7,313 nucleotides of DNA from positions 1 to 7,313 of the forward strand of contig CADCWB010000019.1 in NCBI GenBank assembly GCA_902806295.1, written 5' to 3'. This document shows positions 1 to 6,478 of this stretch, one piece after another (positions within the stretch are counted from its first letter, which is position 1; each line of letters opens with the position of its first letter). The notes below the pieces were generated by a model, which saw only the letters and a program-made list of their open reading frames with translations, was not told the origin of the DNA and did not search any database. The position numbers and the translations under genes were made by a program. This DNA is from an uncultured Sphingomonas sp. (lineage in GTDB: Bacteria; Pseudomonadota; Alphaproteobacteria; Sphingomonadales; Sphingomonadaceae).

Positions 1-978
1 CCCAAGAAGCATGCTCCCGGCACCGTCGTTCACACGCAAGGCTGGCCGCTGGAAGACGCCTGGGGCGGCGGCTGGATCTACCACCAGGACAATCATCAGG
101 TCTCCATCGGCTTCGTGGTCGCGCTTTCTTACAAGAACCCGCACCTGTCGCCGTTCAGCGAGATGCAGCGCTGGAAGCACCATCCCGCCATCAAGTCGCT
201 GCTCGAGGGTGGCCGGCGCGTGTCCTACGGCGCTCGGGCGATCAACGAGGGCGGTTATCAGGCCATCCCGCAGCTGGCCTTTCCGGGGGGAGCGCTGATC
301 GGCTGCTCGGCCGGCTTCGTGAACGTGCCCCGGATTAAGGGGACGCACACCGCCATGAAGAGCGGCATGCTGGCGGCGGAGGCGGCGTTCGAAGCGGTGG
401 CCGCCGACCGGCGTGGCGATGTGCTGGCCGGTTACGAGCCTGCCGTTCGCGACGGCTGGATCGGCGACGAACTCAAGAAGGTCCGCAATGTCGAGCCGGC
501 GGTGGCCAAGCTTGGCTCCACGATCGGCACGCTGGTCGCTGGCACGGACATGTGGATGCGGCAGCTGGGCATCGGCCTGCCCCTCACCATGAAGCACCAT
601 TCCGACCACACGACCTTGTGGCGCAAGGATATCGCTCCCCGGATCGACTATCCCAGGCCGGATGGCGTCATCAGCTTCGACAAACTCTCCTCCGTGTTCA
701 TCTCGAACACCAATCACGAGGAAGACCAGCCGGTCCACCTGACGCTCAAGGACCCGACGATCCCGACCGGGGTCAACCTGCCGGAATATGACGGACCGGA
801 GCAGCGCTATTGCCCTGCTGGCGTGTACGAATATGTCGAGGAGAACGGCGCCCCGCGCTTGCAGATCAACGCGCAGAACTGCGTCCACTGCAAGACGTGC
901 GACATCAAGGATCCTTGCCAGAACATCAACTGGGTGACTCCGGAGGGTGGCGGTGGCCCGAACTACCCGAACATGTAG
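1..978 (+). CDS. etfQO: Electron transfer flavoprotein-ubiquinone oxidoreductase (ETF-QO), 5'-truncated by the window edge
   Basis: ETF-QO takes electrons from reduced electron transfer flavoprotein and passes them through FAD and a 4Fe-4S cluster to ubiquinone at the inner membrane, linking fatty-acid and amino-acid flavin dehydrogenases to respiration. The frame is open from base 1 and 325 residues are visible; the family is about 550 long, so the N-terminal FAD-binding part lies outside the window. Visible hallmarks are GWPLEDAWGGGWIYH (residues 15-29), and the FAD/quinone-region stretch GCSAGFVNVPRIKGTHTAMK starting at residue 101. The C-terminal ferredoxin-like domain has Cys codons at 811, 880, 889 and 898 (C-x22-C-x2-C-x2-C), matching the 4Fe-4S ligands of the family, plus a further Cys at 916. 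The TAG stop lies 26 nt inside the next gene. The ATG at position 115 is internal, not the start, because clear homology continues upstream of it. Identification is very secure. Confidence 0.97.
   Translation, partial: PKKHAPGTVVHTQGWPLEDAWGGGWIYHQDNHQVSIGFVVALSYKNPHLSPFSEMQRWKHHPAIKSLLEGGRRVSYGARAINEGGYQAIPQLAFPGGALIGCSAGFVNVPRIKGTHTAMKSGMLAAEAAFEAVAADRRGDVLAGYEPAVRDGWIGDELKKVRNVEPAVAKLGSTIGTLVAGTDMWMRQLGIGLPLTMKHHSDHTTLWRKDIAPRIDYPRPDGVISFDKLSSVFISNTNHEEDQPVHLTLKDPTIPTGVNLPEYDGPEQRYCPAGVYEYVEENGAPRLQINAQNCVHCKTCDIKDPCQNINWVTPEGGGGPNYPNM
942..946 (+). promoter_or_regulatory. Shine-Dalgarno site for the TPR gene, inside the ETF-QO coding region
   Basis: GGAGG at 942-946 lies inside the last codons of ETF-QO. 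It directly abuts a GTG at 947 (zero spacing, unlikely to work) and sits 6 nt before a second in-frame GTG at 953 (near-ideal spacing). This favours 953 as the start of the downstream exported TPR protein. The site overlaps codons for the Gly-rich tail of ETF-QO, so both constraints may act on the same bases. Confidence 0.6.
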
Positions 979-2629
979 CCTGGCGGCGGCGCTGGCGGCC
1001 GTTGCGGTCGGGGCGACGCCCGCGACGGCAAGCACCCGGCAGTCCTATCAGCCGAGCAGCGCGACCACCTTTGTTGGAGCTCGCGCGGCCGAGCTGTCGG
1101 GCGATCCGCGCCGGGCAGCGATGCTCTATGCCATGCTCGCGCAAAGCGATCCAACCAACGGCATGGTCGCCGACCGAGCGATCAGCCAAGCGATCTCCGC
1201 CGGTGACACTGCGCTCGCATTGCGCTTGGCCAGGGGGCGTCCGGCGGTCGCGCTGGGGCTCGATTCGCGGATGCTGCTGACCGCGGATCGGCTGGCGCGG
1301 GGCAAGACCGCCGATGCGCTGAGCCTGCTGCGCTCGGATTCGGACAGCGGGACATTGTCGTTCCTGGCCCCGGCGATTGAGGCCTGGGCGGCGGCGGAAC
1401 GGCGCAACCCTGCGGCGCTGGAGCTGATTTCGCGAGTTCCCGCCGGCAGCATCGTCGCGCCCTACGTCACCGAACACCGCGCCCTGATCCTGTTGCGGCT
1501 CAAGCGTTCCGCCGACGCCAGTCCGCTGATCGAGCGAGCGCTGGCTCAAGCCGGGGGCCGCGAGAGCCGGCTGCGCTTGGCCTTTGCGGACGGGCTGTTC
1601 CGGGCCGGGGACAAGGCCGCCGCTGCCAAGCTGTTGTCCGGAAGCGACCCCGTCCTGGCTCGTGCCCGCGGCTTGATCGAGCGCAACAAGCGTCCTGGCG
1701 GGGGGATCGAGGACCCTGCAACGGCATTCGCCGAGTTGCTGAGCATCATTGCGCTCGACCTCAGCCGAGCGGACGCGCGCTCTTTGCCGATTGCGATGGT
1801 CCAGGTCGCGCGAGTGGCCGACCCGCAGCACCCGACCCTGCCGCTGTTGCTTGGGCTGCTGCTGGGCGAGAGCAAGCGGCAGGACGACGCGCTGGCCGTT
1901 CTGCGCGGGCTGCCTGGCGACAGCCTGTTCGCCGACGCAGCGCGCGATACCGAGGTGCGAATCCTCATTCGCGACGGCCGGCTAGATGAAGCGGCCGCCC
2001 GGGCCCAGGCCTTTGTCTCGTCGTCCAATGCGACAGCGGACGACTGGAGCCGCCTTGGGGATGTGCTCGACGAGTTGGAGCGCCATGGTCCGGCCGCTGA
2101 GGCGTTCGCGCGGGCCATCGCGCTGACCGAAGCGGGGCAGCCTGGGCCCAAGACGTGGCAGTTGTACATGCTGCGGGGCGCCATGCTTGAGCGGGCGGAC
2201 CGCTGGCCCGAAGCGAAGCAGGCGCTGGCCCGCGCTCGCGCGCTCGCACCTGACAATCCGTTGGTGCTCAACCTTCTCGGCTATGCCCAGCTGGAGCGCG
2301 GCGAGAACCTGGACGGCGCGGAAGCATTGATCGGCGAGGCTAGCCGGCGCGCTCCGGATGACGCGTCCATCACCGATTCGCTCGGCTGGGCACAGTTCAA
2401 GCGCGGCCGGGTCGAGGAGGCGATCGCCACTCTCGAGCGGGCCGCTGCCAAAGATGTAAGCCAGGCCGAAATCCATGAGCATCTGGGTGACGCGCTTTAT
2501 ACCGCCGGCCGAAAGTTCGAGGCCCGGCACGCCTGGAACGCGGCGCTGATCACGGCCGAGGACGAGATCAAGACGCGGGTGCAAGCCAAGCTCCTCGCCG
2601 GGCTGCAGCCTGCCAACGCTGCTCCTTGA
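953..2629 (+). CDS. Exported tetratricopeptide-repeat (TPR) protein
   Basis: This is a 558-residue protein of unknown specific role. It starts with a signal-peptide-like segment: basic MARTTR, then an Ala/Leu/Val core to about residue 22, then a possible signal peptidase I site after ATA (about residue 27), so it is probably periplasmic or envelope-bound. There is no lipobox cysteine. The first 350 residues are Ala/Leu-rich helical repeats with weak TPR character. Clear TPR units follow at about residues 363-392, 403-435, 436-468, 470-502 and 504-533. The last ones include LLGYAQLERG, SLGWAQFKRGRVEEA and HEHLGDALYTAGRKFEA, a pattern typical of proteobacterial TPR proteins that act as binding scaffolds. 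GTG at 953 was chosen over GTG at 947 because of the GGAGG at 942-946. The gene overlaps ETF-QO by 26 nt and shares TTGA with ispE, so it is probably cotranscribed. No partner or ligand can be inferred. Confidence 0.87.
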   Translation: MARTTRTCSLAAALAAVAVGATPATASTRQSYQPSSATTFVGARAAELSGDPRRAAMLYAMLAQSDPTNGMVADRAISQAISAGDTALALRLARGRPAVALGLDSRMLLTADRLARGKTADALSLLRSDSDSGTLSFLAPAIEAWAAAERRNPAALELISRVPAGSIVAPYVTEHRALILLRLKRSADASPLIERALAQAGGRESRLRLAFADGLFRAGDKAAAAKLLSGSDPVLARARGLIERNKRPGGGIEDPATAFAELLSIIALDLSRADARSLPIAMVQVARVADPQHPTLPLLLGLLLGESKRQDDALAVLRGLPGDSLFADAARDTEVRILIRDGRLDEAAARAQAFVSSSNATADDWSRLGDVLDELERHGPAAEAFARAIALTEAGQPGPKTWQLYMLRGAMLERADRWPEAKQALARARALAPDNPLVLNLLGYAQLERGENLDGAEALIGEASRRAPDDASITDSLGWAQFKRGRVEEAIATLERAAAKDVSQAEIHEHLGDALYTAGRKFEARHAWNAALITAEDEIKTRVQAKLLAGLQPANAAP

Positions 2630-3453
2630 GCGAGCCCGAGGTGCGCCGCGGGAGCGAGATCGCAGCGGCCAAGCTCAATCTTGCGTTGCATGTGCGTGGG
2701 CGACTGCCCGATGGGCGGCACGCGCTGGAGACCATCTTCGCGTTCTGCACCGACGGGGATCGGGTAGAGGGATGGTGGTCACCGGAAGGCGAGGGCATGT
2801 CGCTGGAGATCGATGGCCCGTTCGCAGGCGATCTCGCGGACGGACCGAATCTGGTTGAGGGCGCTTGGGAGGTGTTGGCCGCGCGCATCGGTGTTCATGG
2901 CCATACGATTTTCCGTTTGACGAAGAATCTTCCAGTCGCGTCGGGCATCGGCGGCGGCTCGGCCGATGCGGCGGCGGCGCTGCGGTTGATGACGGCGCTG
3001 TGGAGAGTGGACCCGGCGCATGCGGCGGCGGCGGCGCCAACGCTCGGGTCGGACGTGCCTGCTTGCTTGCTGAGCATGACGGCGCGCGGGTCCGGTGCCG
3101 GCGACGGCTTGGAACTGGTGGACGCCGGTGTGGCGGGAGCGCCGGTGCTGCTGGTGAATCCGGGCGTGCCGCTCTCGACCAGGAAGGTGTTCGCGCAGTG
3201 GGACGGGGCGGACCGCGGGCCGTTGGAGCAATGGCGCGCAGGGCGAAACGACCTGGAAGCGCCGGCGATGGCCGCGGTGCCGGAGATCGCCGGAGTGCTC
3301 GGCTGGCTGAAGGCCCAAGGCGGCGCGAACCTGGTCCGGATGTCCGGCTCGGGCGCAACCTGCTTCGGACTGTTCGACGATGACGACGCACGGGACACGG
3401 CCGCTGCGGAGTGCCCGGCCGAGTGGTGGCACCTTGCGACCAACTTACGGTAG
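2626..3453 (+). CDS. ispE: 4-diphosphocytidyl-2-C-methyl-D-erythritol kinase (IspE)
   Basis: IspE is the cytosolic GHMP-family kinase that phosphorylates the 2-hydroxyl of CDP-methylerythritol with ATP, in the MEP route to isopentenyl diphosphate and so to ubiquinone, carotenoids and undecaprenyl lipids. The product has 275 residues (E. coli has 283). Motifs in order are AAAKLNLALHV (13-23) with catalytic Lys16; the ATP-binding glycine loop LPVASGIGGGSADAA (102-116); GSDVPA (141-146) with catalytic Asp143; VNPGVPLSTRKVF (177-189); RNDLEAPA (207-214); and the third GHMP motif MSGSGATCFGLF (239-250). The TTG at 2626 overlaps the preceding stop codon as TTGA, which suggests termination-reinitiation. 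No good Shine-Dalgarno sequence is seen. GTG at 2641 is an alternative that would still keep the first motif. One oddity is an Arg (residue 31) in DGRH, where E. coli has Tyr25 of DGYH. Confidence 0.95.
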   Translation: MSEPEVRRGSEIAAAKLNLALHVRGRLPDGRHALETIFAFCTDGDRVEGWWSPEGEGMSLEIDGPFAGDLADGPNLVEGAWEVLAARIGVHGHTIFRLTKNLPVASGIGGGSADAAAALRLMTALWRVDPAHAAAAAPTLGSDVPACLLSMTARGSGAGDGLELVDAGVAGAPVLLVNPGVPLSTRKVFAQWDGADRGPLEQWRAGRNDLEAPAMAAVPEIAGVLGWLKAQGGANLVRMSGSGATCFGLFDDDDARDTAAAECPAEWWHLATNLR

Positions 3454-3462
3454 GGTGCCGCC

Positions 3463-4803
3463 ATGCGCGCAATCCTGACCGCAGCCGCGATGCGTGCCGC
3501 CGAACAGCAAGTGGTCGCTGGCGGCGTGGGCGTCGAGACTCTGATGGAACGGGCGGGCGCGAGCTTGGCTTACGCGGCGATGCGGTTCGCGGGGCCGATG
3601 GATGCGCTGGTGCTTTGCGGCGCCGGCAACAATGGCGGCGATGGCTATGTCGCCGCTCGCCATCTCAAGCGCATGGGGCTGAGCGTACGGCTGGCCGCGT
3701 TGGCGGAACCGGCCACACCCGCCGCGATCTGGGCGCGGGGCGAGTGGCGTGGTGTGGCTGAGCCGTTCCTTGAGGCTTCCCCCGCGCCTCTGCTGATCGA
3801 CTGTCTGTTCGGAACTGGCCTCAAGCATGGCCTGGAAGAGGCTGTGTCAGCTAAGCTTTCGGCCTTGGCAACGGCGGCACAACTCACCATCGCCTGCGAC
3901 CTGCCGAGCGGAGCTGAAAGCGATAGCGGCGGCGTGTTCTCGCCCATTCCGAAGGTCGACCTGACGGTAAGCTTCGGGGCGCTGAAGCCTTCGCAGCGGC
4001 TCATGCCAGCGATGACCTTCATGGGCCGGGTGGTGCTGGCCGACATCGGCGTGGCTGCCGATCCGAGCTGGCATGAGATTGGGCGGCCCGAACTGCTGCC
4101 TCTCGACCCCGCCGGACATAAGTACAGCCGCGGGCTGGTCCATGCTCTGGCCGGGACCATGCCGGGCGCAATCGCCTTGTCGGCGAGCGCTGCCGCGCGG
4201 AGCGGCGCCGGCTATGTCCGGGTCAGCACCTCCCGCTTCATTGAAGGGCTGCCGCGGTCGGTGGTCCAGACCGACACGGCCACGCTGAACGACCGACGGA
4301 TCCGCTGTTTGCTGGTCGGGCCTGGGATGGGTGACCTGCCGCAGCTGCTTACCCTGGCGCTGACCAGCCATGCGCCCAAGGTGCTCGACGCCGACGCCAT
4401 CGGGCATGTGGGTGAGCCCGCACGTCTTCAGGGCCAGGATGCGATCATCACCCCGCATAAGGGCGAGTTCGTGCGGCTGTTCGGCGACCTCCCCGGCAGC
4501 AAGCCCGAGCGGGCGCTCGAAGCGGCCCGACGATCGGGCGCGATAGTGGTGTACAAGGGCGCCGACACGCTGGTCGCCGCACCGGATGGCCGCCTCGGCT
4601 TTGCTCCGCCCGCGCCGGCCTGGCTGGCGAGCGCTGGCACGGGCGACGTGCTGGCGGGCATGATCGCCGCGCTGCGGGCCCGCGGGATGCCCGCCTTCGA
4701 GGCCGCCTGCGCCGGTGTCTGGCTCCATGGGCGAGCGGCGGAAGCGGCCGGACCGGGCATGATCGCCGATGACCTGCTCCATGCCATCCCGAGCCTGCTG
4801 TGA
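3463..4803 (+). CDS. nnr: Bifunctional NAD(P)H-hydrate repair enzyme (epimerase + ADP-dependent dehydratase, YjeF type)
   Basis: This enzyme repairs NADH and NADPH damaged by hydration: the N-terminal half epimerises R- to S-NAD(P)HX, and the C-terminal half dehydrates the S form using ADP. It has 446 residues against about 515 in E. coli YjeF, but both domains look complete. The YjeF_N domain (about 1-205) shows GAGNNGGDGYVAARHL (53-68), LIDCLFGTGL (111-120), CDLPSG (145-150, with the probable catalytic Asp146) and TVSFGALKP (168-176). The ribokinase-like dehydratase domain (about 215-446) shows HKYSRG (219-224), MPGAIALSASAAARSGAGYV (from 233), VGPGMG (285-290), LDADAI (308-313), ITPHKGEF (329-336), VYKGADT (363-369) and SAGTGDVLAGM (390-400). 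The ATG start lies 9 nt after ispE and is preceded by AGGGTG at 3452-3457, which overlaps the ispE stop codon. The gene ends in a GTGA overlap with the next one. Confidence 0.96.
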   Translation: MRAILTAAAMRAAEQQVVAGGVGVETLMERAGASLAYAAMRFAGPMDALVLCGAGNNGGDGYVAARHLKRMGLSVRLAALAEPATPAAIWARGEWRGVAEPFLEASPAPLLIDCLFGTGLKHGLEEAVSAKLSALATAAQLTIACDLPSGAESDSGGVFSPIPKVDLTVSFGALKPSQRLMPAMTFMGRVVLADIGVAADPSWHEIGRPELLPLDPAGHKYSRGLVHALAGTMPGAIALSASAAARSGAGYVRVSTSRFIEGLPRSVVQTDTATLNDRRIRCLLVGPGMGDLPQLLTLALTSHAPKVLDADAIGHVGEPARLQGQDAIITPHKGEFVRLFGDLPGSKPERALEAARRSGAIVVYKGADTLVAAPDGRLGFAPPAPAWLASAGTGDVLAGMIAALRARGMPAFEAACAGVWLHGRAAEAAGPGMIADDLLHAIPSLL

Positions 4804-5972
4804 GCGAGCTGATCGTCCGCATTGCAGCTCGCGGCGATGGGGTGACCGCTTCCGGTCGCCATGCCGCCCTCGCGGCGCCTGGCGATCTGCTGGGCGAAGA
4901 CGGCCGGGTCGAGCCGGGCCCCTACCATCAGCAGCCGCCGTGCCGCCACTTTCCCGAATGCGGCGGCTGCCAATTGCAGCATGTGGATGACGCAGCCTAC
5001 CGGCAATATCTGGTCGACCGGGTGACGGGCGCATTGGCGCAGCATGGGCTGACAACCGACATGCTGGCCCCGCATCTGTCGCCGCCGAACAGCCGTCGGC
5101 GCGCGAACCTGCGCGCCTTGCGGGTCGGCCGGCAAGTGGCGCTCGGCTTCAACTCCGAACGCTCGCACCGCATCGTCGACATGCGCGAGTGCCATGTGCT
5201 GCGACCAGAATTGTTCGAACTGGTGGCGCCACTGCGCGGCCTGCTGAGTGGCATCATGTCGGCCAAGCGGCCGGCCGAAGTCGGCCTGACCCTATGCGAT
5301 CAGGGGGTGGACGTTGCGCTGAAGGGGGTCGCGGTCGAGGGGCTCGAGGCGACCGAAGCCCTGACCGGCTTCGCCGAGCGGCATCGGCTGGCCAGGCTTG
5401 GGGTCGATGAAGGCTATGGGCTGGAGGTCCGCTTCGAGCCCGTGCCCGCAACCGTGACCCTGGCCGGAACACCCGTTCCAGTGCCGCCAGGCTCGTTCCT
5501 TCAGGCAACAGCTGATGGTGAAGCGGCGCTGGTGGACGCGGTTCGCCAGGCCGTCGCCGGCTCTCGCCGGATCGCCGACCTGTTCGCGGGGCTTGGCACC
5601 TTCGCCCTGGCGCTGAAGGGCGAGGTCCATGCCGCCGAGGCGGCGCGTGACGCCGTGCTGGCGCTCAAGCGGGCTCGGCCCGCCATGTCGGTCGAGCATC
5701 GCGATCTATACCGGCGACCGCTCAGCAGTGCCGAACTGGCCGGTTTCGACGGGGTGGTGCTCGACCCGCCACGCGCCGGTGCAGCCGAACAGGTGCGGGA
5801 GATCGCGGCATCAAACGTCCCACGGATTGCCTACGTCAGCTGCAATCCGGCGACCTTCGCCCGCGACGCGCGAACGCTCGTGGACGGCGGCTATCAGCTC
5901 GCCTGGGTGCGTCCGGTCGGCCAATTCCGCTGGTCCACCCACATCGAATTGGCAGCCGCCTTCTCGCGCTGA
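4800..5972 (+). CDS. Class I SAM-dependent 5-methyluridine RNA methyltransferase, TrmA/RlmC/RlmD (RumA) family, with Fe-S cluster motif
   Basis: The product (390 residues) is predicted to transfer a methyl group from S-adenosylmethionine to C5 of a uridine in rRNA or tRNA. Visible features are Cys48, Cys54 and Cys57 (C-x5-C-x2-C, in HFPECGGC) plus Cys131 (MRECHVL), matching the four 4Fe-4S ligands of E. coli RumA/RlmD; FLQATADGE (233-241); SAM motif I IADLFAGLGTFAL (258-270); motif IV VLDPPRAGAAEQV (320-332); YVSCNPATFARD (345-356) with Cys348 as the likely nucleophile; and HIEL (381-384) with Glu383 as the likely base. The N-terminal TRAM-like region is short, with only 47 residues before the first cluster Cys against about 80 in RumA. 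The GTG start overlaps the previous stop as GTGA. The Fe-S motif argues against TrmA, but the exact target base cannot be set from sequence alone. Confidence 0.93.
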   Translation: MSELIVRIAARGDGVTASGRHAALAAPGDLLGEDGRVEPGPYHQQPPCRHFPECGGCQLQHVDDAAYRQYLVDRVTGALAQHGLTTDMLAPHLSPPNSRRRANLRALRVGRQVALGFNSERSHRIVDMRECHVLRPELFELVAPLRGLLSGIMSAKRPAEVGLTLCDQGVDVALKGVAVEGLEATEALTGFAERHRLARLGVDEGYGLEVRFEPVPATVTLAGTPVPVPPGSFLQATADGEAALVDAVRQAVAGSRRIADLFAGLGTFALALKGEVHAAEAARDAVLALKRARPAMSVEHRDLYRRPLSSAELAGFDGVVLDPPRAGAAEQVREIAASNVPRIAYVSCNPATFARDARTLVDGGYQLAWVRPVGQFRWSTHIELAAAFSR

Positions 5973-6413
5973 TCAGATCCTTGCGTTAAGAATGAAGGCC
6001 AGCGCGTGGACGGTCAGCCCAAGCAGGCAGAAGCTGGATAAGAGGAACAGGCCGAACCGCACGGCCACGATATTGACCGTGGATTGCCAGATCGAATGGA
6101 GAATGCGGAAGATCACATAGCCCCACGCCAGTGCCCAGTTGATCGGCATGCTGGCGCCCATCAGCACCAGGCAGATGACGATCGCATAGAAGATGGTGGG
6201 CTGCTCCATGAGGTGCTGGTAGTTATGGGCTTTCCAGCTGACCTCGTCCGGCAACACACCCTCCAGGTTCTGCCCACGCCCACCGCGGGCACCCTTCAAG
6301 CGGACGCCATGCCGGCGCATGGCTCCAAAGCGCGTTGCTGCCATCCAGAACATGACGCAGAGCGTCCAGGCGACCAGCACGACGATTGGCACGATCAGCG
6401 GATCGACGCCCAT
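5973..6413 (-). CDS. MAPEG-family small integral membrane protein
   Basis: The product is a 146-residue membrane protein of the MAPEG superfamily (eicosanoid and glutathione metabolism proteins; bacterial members are mostly uncharacterised and some have glutathione transferase or peroxidase activity). Four hydrophobic helices are visible at about residues 6-26, 72-89, 91-107 and 119-143. After the first comes a polar, Arg/Gly-rich loop, then the family-like stretch WKAHNYQHLMEQPTIFY (60-76), which resembles the helix-2 motif carrying conserved Asn, His and Glu. The later FRILHSIWQSTVN (102-114) also fits the family. The ATG at 6413 is supported by a GGAGGG at 6425-6420, 6 nt upstream. Its TGA stop touches the TGA of the methyltransferase on the other strand, so the genes converge with no spacer. 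It follows the deoxyhypusine-synthase-like gene on the same strand, separated by a terminator hairpin. The substrate is unknown. Confidence 0.88.
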   Translation of the reverse strand: MGVDPLIVPIVVLVAWTLCVMFWMAATRFGAMRRHGVRLKGARGGRGQNLEGVLPDEVSWKAHNYQHLMEQPTIFYAIVICLVLMGASMPINWALAWGYVIFRILHSIWQSTVNIVAVRFGLFLLSSFCLLGLTVHALAFILNARI

Positions 6414-6414
6414 G

Positions 6415-6450
6415 AAAAACCCTCCCCCAAGTTGCCCTGGGGGAGGGGTT
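6415..6450 (-). terminator. Rho-independent terminator after the deoxyhypusine-synthase-like gene
   Basis: Read on the minus strand, a C-rich arm (6447-6438, CCCTCCCCCA) pairs perfectly over 10 bp with a G-rich arm (6429-6420, TGGGGGAGGG) across an 8-nt loop (6437-6430). Five Ts (6419-6415) follow immediately. Pairing can extend by two A-T pairs if C6448 is bulged. It begins about 30 nt after the TAG stop of the deoxyhypusine-synthase-like gene (6479), as expected for an intrinsic terminator. On the plus strand the stem is not followed by a T tract, so it should act in one direction only. The T tract ends one base before the MAPEG start codon. Confidence 0.88.
6420..6428 (-). promoter_or_regulatory. 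Ribosome binding site of the MAPEG gene, embedded in the terminator stem
   Basis: On the minus strand GGGGGAGGG (6428-6420) lies 6 nt before the MAPEG ATG at 6413 and is a near-perfect Shine-Dalgarno sequence. The same bases form the 3' arm of the terminator hairpin, so in a readthrough transcript the site would be base-paired and hidden. A transcript starting inside the stem would expose it. Confidence 0.7.
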
Positions 6451-6478
6451 ATCAGCTTTCGCTACCTTGGCAATCCGA

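Noticed and set aside
115..978. ETF-QO starting at position 115
   Set aside because: The frame continues upstream to base 1 with strong ETF-QO family sequence (GWPLEDAWGGGWIYH), so 115 is an internal codon of a gene cut by the window edge.
926..1831. Long open frame on the minus strand opposite the TPR gene
   Set aside because: Its protein is Arg/Gly/Gln-rich with no recognisable domain, and it lies fully antisense to a gene with clear TPR repeats. This is the usual result of very high GC lowering stop-codon frequency.
2675..3472. Minus-strand open frames of about 190-265 codons opposite ispE
   Set aside because: They are Pro/Arg/Ser-rich, lack domains, and mirror the codon structure of the clearly identified ispE.
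3847..5055. A 402-codon minus-strand open frame across nnr and the methyltransferase gene
   Set aside because: It crosses the boundary of two well-identified plus-strand genes, has low-complexity Arg/Pro/Gly composition and no known motif. It is treated as a shadow.
5973..6120. Plus-strand open frames running past the methyltransferase stop
   Set aside because: They are out of frame with the methyltransferase and antisense to the MAPEG gene, whose four hydrophobic helices and family motif are clear.
6448..6478. Possible promoter for MAPEG on the minus strand (TTGCCA at 6473-6468 and TGATAA at 6454-6449)
   Set aside because: The spacing between the boxes is only about 13 nt, too short for a sigma-70 type promoter, and the match is no better than chance in such a short stretch.
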